Shown in pieces: positions 12,101 to 24,100 of a DNA stretch of 64,000 nucleotides (positions are counted from its first letter, which is position 1; each line of letters begins with the position of its first letter). The stretch covers positions 2,232,001-2,296,000 of the forward strand of contig CP082844.1 of NCBI GenBank assembly GCA_019930625.1. The letters run 5' to 3'. Position numbers and translations under genes: made by a program. The DNA comes from Nocardia asteroides. Lineage in GTDB: Bacteria; Actinomycetota; Actinomycetes; Mycobacteriales; Mycobacteriaceae. Under the pieces are notes generated by a model, which made no database searches, was not told the DNA's origin, and saw nothing but the letters and a program-made list of their open reading frames with translations.

Positions 12101-15100
12101 GCCGAGGGCGTGTCCTGTTCCTCGACTCCCATTCGCACCGCGAAGGCGACCGACGAATCGAGAAGGTTGGCGAATTCCTGGTCGATGTCGGCTGGTGCGC
12201 GGAATACATCGATCTGCTCCGCAGCGGCGACCATCAGGCACAGACGCAGACATCGCTCAGCCCGCCGCCGCACCTCGTCGTAACCCGTACGTCGCTCCAA
12301 GTCGAGGACGGAATTCATCACCCCGGACATGATCCGGCGCACGTCCAGTTCGTCGGGTGACGCCTCGGCCTGCGAACGCAGAAACGCACTGGCGTTGGTC
12401 GCGCGGACCAGCTGATGCACGGCGCGCGAGAGCATTCGCCGCAACGCGTGCGGGTGACCACCGGCCGGACCAGACCGATTCGGCTCCGTCTCTACGTTTT
12501 CCGCCTGATCACGAGACAGCTGGCGCGCCCGGTCCAGCCACCGCTCCGCACTGCGCCGAAGTGCACAGTAGTCGTCGAGCGCCTGCATCCGGATCTTCAG
12601 GCCGTGATACCACGCGATCGACCGTTTTCGTTCGTCGAACGCCTTCCGCAGCCCGATCAGCCCGACGTATCGCTCGGCGAGAGCGGCCAAGCGGATCGCT
12701 TCGGCGTCAGCCCCCGAATTCGGCTGTGCGCTCGCGTCAATCAGCAGCCGCAGCTCATCGACCTCCGCCGATTCGTCCCAGTTCCCAGCGCCCAACTGGG
12801 CACCGGCCGAGGCGATGGCGCGGTTGAGCGCGTGTGCTTCCAATCCCGAGCTTTGCCGTACCGCCCGGCCGTCCAGCGGAAACCGCCGCACATGGTCTTC
12901 CGACAACTGTTTGTAGTGCTGGTAGCTCCGGTCCTGCCGGCGATCGGCCGCATCGAATGCCGCCGCCAGAATGTCGATCGCGCTGATCTCGGCGGTCCTG
13001 CGTGTGACCACGCGAACGAGGTCGATCGCGATGTCGAGCTGCCGCACTCGCTCGCCTTGATCCGGCGCGCCTGCCAGCTGCGCGCGCAGGCTCGTCAGCC
13101 GGGCCACCTGGTTCTCGCCGACCTGGGCGTCTGCCAGGCTCGTCGGATCGATACCGAACTGTGCGCTCGGTTCGGCGGTGAGGGCGGTGCCGGCGCGGCG
13201 ACGGCCGGCCAGGACATGGAGGCGCAGCGAGGCCACCGTTTCCCACACCTCGTCTGTTCCCGAGACCCAGCCGGCGTCCTCCTCGGGCCGGGGCGCCCGG
13301 TGGGACACACCGGAGAGTGTCAGCGCCGCTTCTTCCACAGCGGTGTCCAGATCGACGTTCAGCCAATACAGTTCGTCGTCCAGCCGGACGAGAATGGTCG
13401 ATTCCCAGATCAGCTCGCTCAGATCCCGGACCGGCTCGGCGACGCCGGGCGCTGCATGCCCGGGGTCGGTCACCGGGGCGGCCGCAGACGGCGACGCCGA
13501 CGGTCGGCGCAGCTCGGCCAGGTGGCGCAGGCGAGCGTGCACGAAGGATAGTTCCGGACGTGAGACGGGCGAGTCGAGCCCATATGCCCGGACCGATGAG
13601 CCGAACCGGCCGCGGGTCGGCTCGAGCGAGCGGATCCGCCGCTCGATGTCAGCCACCGCGATGACGAGTCGATAGAGCCGGTCTGCCTGCGCATCCAGGC
13701 GTCGCAGCGCGCTGCCCAGCCGGATCACCTCAGCGGGCGCGTTCCGGGTGCCCAGCTCTGGCACGTCGGCTCGCGGCGCGCCGTGCGCCTGTGCCAGCAG
13801 TCGCTGGTATTCGGCGGACCGCCGCGTCAGCTCCTCTTCCATCGACTCGATCGTTCGCGCCAACCGGTCCAGCCGGCCGACGCCGCCCACCAGCTTCCAG
13901 ACCGCATAGGACTCGCTGAATCGCTGCGCTGCCGTGGCGAGTTCGGCAGACATGTCGCCCCACGCCAGACGGTGAACCACGACCGGGTACAACCACTCGT
14001 CGTCCACTCGGTCCGGCTCGCGCCCCAGCAGCCGGACCAGCTCGGCGCGCGCCTGGGCGTGCTGGCGGAACCAGTGCTCCCACACGGCGGAGCCGATGTC
14101 GAGCAACTGCCCTGGATCGACGCCGTGCGGCCGGAGCAGTTCATCGAGTTCCCGGCGTAGCAGGGCGCGCTGCTGGTCGACCCGGCGGACGATCGCACGT
14201 CGGACATCCGGCGGCAGCGGCTGCGCCGCGTTGTCGTCCCTGTCCACGTCGTGCTCGGCCGAATCAGCTGTCGCATCCCCGCGGATGGCGATCTGCGCCG
14301 CCAGTTCCCCGAGCAGCCGGTCGAGGTCGGCGTCGCGTGCTTCGACATCGGCGGTTCGCTGCTCGGCCGCGGCCGCCGCCCGCGCCGCCGCCACATCATC
14401 GAGCAGATGCGCCAATTCGATCAGCCGACGGGTCCATGCGGCACGCTCCTCGCGCCGATTGCGCGCCGAGTGATGCGCGGGTTCCATCAGACCGTTGGCC
14501 TCGTCCCACAGCGCCGCATTGATGGCGTCGTCCAACGCATCGATGGCGCGCGTCCACGCGTCGTGGCGATGGAACCGTTCAGCGCCTCCGATCACCGGCT
14601 CGAGAGCCCGGATCTCCGCGGCGGCGGCTACCTCGGCCGGGGCGGCCGACTCGGGGCCCAGTTCCGCGTGCCGCTGCTCGACCCGCTCACCGGTCACCGC
14701 CGCGGGCGGGCACTGCCAGTGCTCGGCCAGGACAGTGCGCGCGCGCTCGAGGCGGGCGTTCAACAGTGTCGTCACCTCGGAGCCCGGCGAAACCTGCCAT
14801 ACCGACTCGACCTTCAGTGCCCGCCCGCGCGAGACGACGACCCGCTCGGCGGCCGCGCGCTGCTCGACCGACGTATCGCGCAGTCCGGCCAGATGCTTGC
14901 CCAGCGTGAAAGTGCGTTCCACCGGTCGTGATTCGCCGCCGTCGGTGAACCGCATGCCGCGCAGACCGCGGACCGCGTCGGCCAAGACGGCGTCCCACTC
15001 GGCATCCAATCGCCGATGATTCTCGGTCAACTCGGCATACTCGGCGATTCGGCGCAGCTGCAGATACCACTGTGCCGACATCGCCCGCAGGAATTCCACC

Positions 15101-18100
15101 AGCTGCGCGGGAATCGAGTCGGCGCTGTCCCGGTACAGCTGCCCCAGTTCCGTCAGCTCCTCCTCGCCGACCCCTTCGAGATCCCGCCCGAGCACCGATC
15201 CCAGGCTCGCACGCATCGAGTCCCGTTGGTTCGCCGGCCGAGTCCACCTCTGCTCGTAGTCTTTCGCCAGTCCATCAGCATCGCCGGGCCGGAGTTCCCG
15301 CCCGAGGAACGACTCCACCGCGGTACGCATCCGGTACACCGCGCGGTCGAGTCGCTGCTGTGCTCGACGGCCGGGCCGCAGTTCCCAATGCCGGAACCCG
15401 CGCAGCGCAGAGAGCGTCGCGAATTCGATGTCGTCCACTTCCGGCAGGCGATTCTTTTCGCCGGTCAATCGGTCGAGCCGGTGGGCAAGCATGGCCATTC
15501 GATCGAACACCCGAGTCAGGGCGTCGACGGGGCGGCCATTGTCCCTGGCCTCGGCAAGCCACGAGCGGATGTCTCGCAATGCCGCACCGAGCGCATCAAT
15601 GCGCTCGGCTCGACGCTCCACCCGGTCGATGCCGTCGAGCGCGCTCAATATGTCGAATCGAGCGACGAAATCCATGACTGCCGTGGAATATTCGGCCAAC
15701 GCCGCGCTGTCGGTGAGATCCGCCGCCATCGAGCGCATGCGGTCCAGCCGGGCTGCGACCTCCTCCGGCGGGTCCGGCGCGAGCCCCAGCAGCTGGTCGT
15801 ACTGTGCGTCGAGTTGACGGTTCCATTCGGCACGGACCGGCGAGTCTCGGCGCCGCAGCTCCGCGAATTCCGGTTCCGACAGCGAATATCGGCGATACGA
15901 ATCCGACTCCCGGAGCCATTGGGTGAGATCGAAGGCATCGAACCGAGCCTGCTCACGCTCATTCGTCAACCGGCCGCCCACGTCGGCGTGGCCACCGTTC
16001 ACGTAGCGGTGCACGATCCGGTGCAGACGGTCGTCGAACGCCGAGTGGTGGTCGCGCAGTCGGTCTTGCAGTTCCGGCGTCGAGCCGAGGCGCGTTCGCA
16101 GCTCGGCGAGCTCATCCTGCGTACTGCGGATGACTCCTGCGCCGGTGTCCAGCTCGACCAGCTCCTTCTGGAGCAGATCGAGCAGGTGCCTGCGGTACTC
16201 GTAATCCGCGTTCGCCTGAACGACTTCGTCGAGCTCCCGGAGCCATGCGGTGGCATCGGCTACGTCGCCGTCGGGCGCATCCGTCCGGTGTAGCAGGGAA
16301 GCGAGCACATTCTGGACGGTGTCGCGCCGTCGCCGTACCTCGCGCAGCTCGCCCGATCCCGGCCGCACCTCTCGCTCGTTCAGGTCCCGGCATCGGGTGA
16401 TGCGCCGGGTGAGATCGGCTGCTGCCCGCTGATACTGCGCGTGCGCATCGGCCAGTGCCGCTGCCAGGGCATCCAGATGCTCGACACGGTCCCGCAATCG
16501 GGCCGGGGAAACCCCGTTCGGCTCCGGCGCGGGCTCGATCTCGGAGTGCGAATTCCGGGCGTTCGCTGCGTGCCTCGCGAGCTCAGCCGCCGCGTCGGCG
16601 CGCAGCCAGCGCAAAGGTTCACTCAGCTCGGCCCATGGCCTCGGTTCCGGTGGTCCGCGTTCGGGCGGGCGGGCCTTGATCGGGTGGATCGGGAACTCCA
16701 CACCGGGGCGGCCCGTGGGCTCCTGATCGGGCAGCAACGGATTTTCCGCGTTCCCATCGGATTTGAACGCCAATCCATGATATGTCGCGCCAGGTCCCGC
16801 GACCTGCGATAAATGATCGGCCCACAGGTCCACCGCCTGGTCGCCTCGCACCGTCCGTTTCTCGGCGACCGCGACCCCTCGCTCATCGAGTCGCACGACT
16901 TGCTCCTCGACCATGATCACGTCGCGATCCCACTTCACCGTGAACGCGTGCGCACCGGCGTCCTCGAATTCCACAGCGCCGATGACGGTTCCGCGGCTAC
17001 GTCGCACGTGCTCGATAACCGCCGCGGCATTCTTGTATCCGCCCGAATGCCAATTCGCACGGGCCCACCGGGCCGCGTCCCTCCCGTCGACTCCTGCCAG
17101 TTCGGCCTCGGGCAGGCGATTGGGTGGAATATCCAACTTGGGCCGCGGGCCCGGTCCGGCCTCCGCGGATTGCGCAGCGACCAAGAAGCATGTCTGCGGA
17201 ACCCAATAGGTAAGCGGATGCGAGTCGTAGGCGTCGAACGGGGCTCGGCCTCGCAAGAACGTTTCGACCTGTTTGACCAGCCCACGCTGCGTCTTGGCGG
17301 TCATATTCCCGAGATGGCTCGCCAGCACGCCTTGGATCCGATCGCCCGGTGACAGGCGCCACCTTCCATGGCTGCGCTCGAGCCGCAGCACCTCCGACAT
17401 GGTGTCGCCCAAATTCGTCGCCCACACTTTGGGTGGCGGACGCTGCGGGTCAGGGACGGACCAGGCCAGCGGCGGTATCTGTCGGGTCCGCAGCCGGAAG
17501 AGGACGTGTGCAGGATGGGACAGCCCGATCGTGGGATCGGCGACCACCATGCGGTATCCCAATTGCAGGAGATGGTGTCCGCCGGCCAGGGGCTTCTGTA
17601 CCGCGGTCGGACGCCCGAACAGGTCACGCCCCGCGGAGGAATCGAACGCTGTCGGGCCGAGTTGATCGAGCCACTCGCGTAACCCCGCGCTCGTCAGGCC
17701 TGCCTGGCGGTAGAGCAAGTAATGATGCAGAAGCTGCGACGGAACTTCTTCGGGTAGTGGTCGGCGCCGCGGACCTTCCGCCTGCTCCGCGGAAATCGTC
17801 GTAACGCCGAGCCGGCCCTCCGGCTGCAGTGTCACCTCCAGGTACCTCTTGTCCAGCCCGTCTCGCCACAGAGCGTCGGCGAACTCGGGGTTATCCGCCG
17901 CCAATCGCAGCAGACTTGTCATGTGCCCGCCCTGCGGGGCGGCGACGACCAGCACACCACTCGCCGCGTCGGGCACGTACCCGATGCGATTGTTGAGTCG
18001 GCGCGCATTGCTCCGGCCTTCCAGTTCCGCATCGACGACGCGACTGGTCAAGAATCCGTCACGGGTCTGCTGCGCGCGGGACAGGGCCGTGCTCAATTCT

Positions 18101-21100
18101 CCATGCCGGTCGTGGAGCTCGATGAACGCCTGGATGCGCCGCAAGTTTTCCCTGCGGCGAGCAGCGGGCTCGCCGTCGGGCAACCGGACCGATGCCAACT
18201 CCATCGGATCGACCTGCACGCTGTCGGCCAACGCTTCCCAGTCGAGGTTCGCGCGTTCCTGCAACGCCCGCCGGGCTTCCTGGTCGAGTGGCGCGACCGG
18301 GCCGTCCGGATTCCCGACACCCAGCTGACGGGCGAGAGTTTCGCATTCTTGTGTCCAGATGCGGAGACGTTCACCGGCCTCGTTCGCATCCTGCACAAGA
18401 GCGTGATAGCGGCGAAGTTCGTCCGTCGACAGCAGGACGTCGAATGTGCTGGGTCGGCGAACAGATTGGTCCACATCCGCGTCACGGAGCCGCTCGGTGA
18501 CCTCCCGTAGCAGCGGCACCAAGTACTTTCCCTGGATGAAGTGCGGGTTCTCGCCCTTCCCGACGATGCTGGGCCAGTGCACGCCGTGGTTGAAGATTGT
18601 CTGGTTCAACGAGTCGCCGACCTGCTGGCCTTCCGACACCCGAGCACGCCAGTCGCCGTCCCCACGCCTGATATCGACGACCAGGGGCCGGCCACCGACA
18701 GACGCGATCAGTTGCCAGGAACTACGTGGTGTGCCGGAGGCTCGGATGGGAACCGGGAGGCCGGTGCCTGCCGACTGGACCGCGCCGACCTGCGGGTCCG
18801 CTATCGCCAGATCCTCCGTGACCCGCTGCAGCAGCCGATCCGGATCCAGGTCCGCCATCCCCCCGAACCATCGACTCACCACGTCACCCGCATCGCCGTG
18901 CCCGTGGGGCGGTGCGATACGCCAACCGTGTCCGTTGTCCGTTAGCTCGACCACTGCGGACAGGCCGCCGAGGTCGACCTCACCCCGCACGACGAGCGAT
19001 CCACCGATCGGCCCGGGCGGCTCGGCCGCGTCCGGCAGGGCGATCTGCCGGGTGATGATCCTGATCAGCACCGCGGTGGGGTGCGGGAGGTCCACATCCA
19101 CCGCGGACTTTTCCTTCGCCATCGCGTAGCCGAACGCCTGCAGTGTGCCATCGTGCTCGCCCACCCCGGCCAGCCAGCCGCCGAACCCGGTCTGGACCAG
19201 TCCTAGCTGACGAAAGCACAGGTATTCGTCGAGCAGAATGCCCTCGATCTCGGCGATGGTCGCTTCGCGATACCGCCCCTCCGCCTCGCTCGCGCCACAG
19301 ATCTCCGTGGCGACCGAGCCATCCGCTCCCGGCGTCACCCGCACGTATTGCCGGTCGAACTCCCGTCGCCACAAAGCCCCGGCGAACCTGGCGGGGTCGG
19401 ACACCGCCAGTTCGCTCAACGCCCGCAGGTGCAGCCCCAGGGGCGCGGCGATGACCAGCGTTCCGCCACCGGCGCCGTCTGGAAGGTAGGCCACACTGTC
19501 GGTAACGCGCTCTCCTGCCAATCCTTGGTCGTGCCATTCCGCGATCGTGTCGTCGATGGCGGCGCGGACCGCCTGCCGCACCTGCTCGCCCGCCGCAGGC
19601 GCCTTGGCGCGGGCGGATTCCGGCGCTGTCGGCGCGATCGCTCCCGGCTGATCGGGTTCGGGGGCCTGGCGGCCGACAGGTCGAACTTCTCGAACATGAA
19701 CTCGGCCGTTCTCGTCAACGACGATCTCGCGGAAGTGGCACTGTGCTTGGCCGGCATCCAGTTCGGCGCGAATCTCCGCGGGGACGTCGGCCAGCGCCCG
19801 ATGGAGCCCCCACACCGAGCCGGCGATGAACACCTGCGGTTGCTCGCCCGCGGGCGCCACGACCGCGACTCCCGGTGCGCGCATCTGCCCGCCGAGCCGA
19901 TCGATCACCTCATCGCGCAGCACAACCTCTGCGATGGCAGTCGCCGCCTCGGCTCTCGTGGCGCGCTCGACGGTTTCCACCTCGAAGAACAGGGGGAAGT
20001 AGCCCTCGACCACGAGCGGACCGAGATCCTCCAGGTGGGAGGCGGCCCGACTATCGGCACTATCCGCAAACCGCGAGCCCGCCCGAGCGTGGAAGGCCAC
20101 GGCCCAGTCGATCAGGGCATCGACCGTATCCCGCAGCTCACGTGGGCGTAGCTCATCGACTCGTTCGACCTCGAGCTGCCGTGCGCGTCGCAAAATCTGA
20201 TCGAATACTCGACGTCGTCGGTCAGCGGCTGCCGCGACCCGGCCGCCCCACTCCCGAAGCGTCGCATCGTCCTGCTCGGCGGGCTCGTAAACCCGTGTCG
20301 TACCGACCTGTTCCCATCCCTGCGGCGGCGGCCTGTGCGACGAGTCCGCTGCCCATCGGACCGTCAGATCTTCGGCGACGCCGTGCACTCGCTCGGTGTC
20401 ACGGTCGAGCAGTCCGGAAAGGCGGTCGCATTCTTCGACATAGTGGAGCAGGTTGCTGAGCCTGCGGAAGCGCACTACCTGTCTGTGCCACTGCTCGAGT
20501 TCGGTCTTTCGCTTCTTTGCCGCTTTTCTGGACAATGTCTTCTGCTCGGCCGTCAGCTCGCGCAGACTCCGCTGCGCCCGGCCCACCGTGAGCGCGGTCT
20601 GGTTGGGGATGAGAGCGGGGTCGACCAGGCGATTGATGCGAGTCTGTGTCAGCAGCGCGATCTCGTTTCGCAACTTCGGCAGCTCGGACGACAGATTCGA
20701 CGGCTGCACGTGACACAGCTTCATCCACTCGCCGCGCAGGCGGTGCGCGCGAATCAACGCGTCCAGTGTGTCCAGGCCCGCGTGAACCGCCCGATCGAGG
20801 TCGATTTCGCCGGTGTCGGAATCGGCGTGCTGGTCCGGTACCTGCTCCTCGCCGGATTCTGCGTCTGCCATCGACTCCCACAGGCGATTTCTTTCCTCGA
20901 CCGCTGACACGTGATCCTCGAATGCCGAGGCCAGTTCCTCTATCGTTTCGGGCGGCATGTCCGAGCTGGTTCGGGTCTCATCGATCAGCTCCCGCAGCTT
21001 CGACAGATGGTATTTTTTCGTCTCGATACCGAACTGTCCGGCGATCAGTTGCAGCCTGAGCCGGTAATGCCATTCGAGATTCCGGGCGCGCCTCAATGCC

Positions 21101-24100
21101 AACCCGGCGATCTCGCCCGCGGTCGCGTTCTGTTCGTTCAGCCGCAGCAGTTCCAGCCGCTCCTGTTCGGCGCGGAGCCAGGCGACCTGCGTGCGCGCCG
21201 AGATGAGCAGGCGCGGCATGGCGATCAGTCGGCCGATTTCGAGGTATGCCAGCGTGGTCGTCAGCAAGTTCCCGACCCATGCGGACGCAAGCCGCTCGCT
21301 CAGCAGCCGCGACTCGGCGAACGGATCGGGCCCGCTGGCGTGCGGACCATCCCACCGCGGCAACAGCTCTGGTACGCCGAGCAAGTCGGCCAGCCGGCGG
21401 TCGAGTTCGCTGGCTGCGTGGCTCGGTGCTCGGTGCGATTCCGAGGCAGCGGTCGAATCCGCAGGCGGGAACACCCGCCCCTCGGTGTCGAGGATAACCC
21501 TGCGCATGATCCCGTGCAGGTCTGCCAGAGTGTTGTCCTGGGAAGGCGTCGTGAGCCGCTGCCATGTCGGGCCATCCGTGACCTGCAGCCCGCGTTGGAA
21601 ACGATCGATCAGCTCCGACATCCGCTGGCGCACTCCCGGCCGCAGCAACTGCCGAATCAACTCCGCCCGCGTGTCTTTCCACTCACGACGCTGGGCCTCG
21701 AGCCCCGATTCGTCGGACGGATGCGCGGCGCTCATCCATTCACGTTCGGCGATCAGGTCGGCCAATTTCTCGGCCTTCGCCTGGAACTCACTGGTCCACT
21801 CCGCCAATTCGTCCGAACCCGGCATGAGTTTGTCGGGATCGATACCCAGCACTGCGCTCAGCCGAGTCAGCTCGTCGCGCAATCGGTCCGCGCGGGCGAC
21901 GGCGGCGGCGTGGGTCTCGGCCAGCTCATGTTGGTGGGTGTCGAGGTCGCGGTCATCGATTCGGCCGCCCGGTTGTCCAGGGGCATCGGCGCCCGATACG
22001 GCACGTCGCGGCGACGCTTCGGCAAGATCGCCGGATCCCGTCGAGGATTCGCCGATGTGGTGGATGTTGCCTTCGGCGTCGTAGACGACAGCGAACATGA
22101 AGAGGCCGGAGGGGAGTTTGCGGCGTTCGAATACTTGCTTGGCGCCAGCGTCGACCAGCGCGTCACGCCATTTGATCACGCCTGGTTGCGCACGGTCGTG
22201 AAACACCAATAGCGCATGCCCTCTGCCCGCGACACGGCGGGCGTGCCTACTCTCGGTCACCACGTAGGCGGCCGCGCCGGGACCCAGATCGTCGAGCAGG
22301 TCGGCTATCTTATCCCAGGCGAAGAATTGGTCCCAGTGGTCGCTGCCCAGGGCGGCAAGTAGCTGTTCCGGGATCGTCCCGCCGAAGTCGGCGTCAGGGA
22401 CCGGTGGTGTGTCAGCGAGAGTTTGCGCGGTGTTGGGGTTCTCCTCCTGCAGGTACTGGAAAGTCAACAACGCGCAGTCGATTGGTGCCGGGGTGCGTGG
22501 CAAATCCGGGACGTGAAACTCGCTGTCGCCGTCTGGTTTTCCGGCAAGCTCGGAACCGGCGACCGGTGCGAGCGGTCGCGGGCGGTGCGAATCCTGTCGT
22601 GTTCGCGCAGCGACCGGCCCGGTCGTAGCTGGTCGCGCCGGCCCTACCGGCGGGCGGACGCGTCGATCCGCTGCCGGGCCACGCCGGGCCGCCGGAGCCG
22701 ACACCGCGTGCGGGCCATCCGATTTCATCACCCACCCAGAAGAATTCGCCGCTTGGGAGCCGGACGCGCCGCCCGGCGGCTCGGCCGAAGGCGTCGACGG
22801 CCAGCGCGACCTTCCCGGTGGCCGCGGCGAATCGGTCGGGATTCCCAGTAATTGCAGGCGCCTGTTCAGATCGCCGGGGGCCATCCGCACCAACCGGTCC
22901 AGCCAACCCTGGCCTGCACCGGATCCGCGGGGACCGGCCGTCCAGACCCGAGCAGACAACCGGTTGAACTCGATGGCCGTGTCGATCAGCGAGGCGAGCA
23001 GCGACCGCGAGTCGGCGAGGTCGATCAGCTGCCGGACCTCGGCCGGTATCGGCGTTGACGTCGCCGAACCGGACGGCTCGTGGGATTCGGTCAAGGCGGC
23101 GAGCTCCTGCTCGATCCGCCGGATGCTCAGTTCTTCGGGTGCCAGGCCGAGCCGTCGCGCCAATTCGGCTGTCCGCGCCTCGAATTCGGCGCGCAAGCGG
23201 GCGAGTTCAGGGGAATCGGGGCCCAATGCCCACTGCTCGACCTCGATGCCGTGCCGACGCGCGAGTTCCCGGCTGAGTTCGCCGCGCGCGAGCCCCAACC
23301 GAATCCACTCCGGTCGCAGTGGGGAGGCGAACCACCACGACTCGCCCATCGCCTGCCTCGGCCGCACGGGGCTCGATGTTGGCGCGGAGGGCGTCGGAGG
23401 TGCCTGCTCCGAATGGTCCGTCGACCTCTCCGGTACCGGGGGCGAAGCCCCGACCTGCGCGTCGAGCGTCAGGTACCGATCGAGAGCGTCGATGAGCTCA
23501 TGCAGCGGTGATGTCGGTCCGTCGGGGTCGGCCAGCCGCCGCAGCTCCGTGAACCGTCCCGCGGGCACAGCGGTGCCGTCCGGTTCCAGCCCGGCCGCAC
23601 GCAGCCAGTCCAGCGCCGCGCCCGCAGCACGCTGCGCCTGTTGCTGATCACGCAGCATCTCGCCCAGCAACCGCCCGACATCGGCCAGCAAACCTGCCTG
23701 TGCCTCCGGACTCAACCCAGCCCACCCCTGGGCACCCAACGCGGCCAACCGGACTTCGAACCGGTCGATCACCCGCCCCAGCAGATCCGACCCCGCCGAC
23801 CGCACCTCGGGCAACGCGACCCGCAACAAATCCGCCACGCGCTCGGTCGCCTCGACATGCGACTGCCGCCGATCCTGCGGTCGAACCGAATCCTCGTCCA
23901 CGGTCGCTGAGGCGGTGCGCGGGGGTTCAGCCGAATCCGAGACGGACTCCGTGACAGGTTCCACCGCAGCGGCGCTCGACGTCGCGTCCGGTGGTAATGC
24001 TGACGCAACGGCCGCCTCGTCGTCCTCGGCCCCCTCGTCGTCCTCGGCCCCCTCGTCGTCGTCGGCCGACAGACCAGTTTCCAGAATCGCGGCGCTCGAC

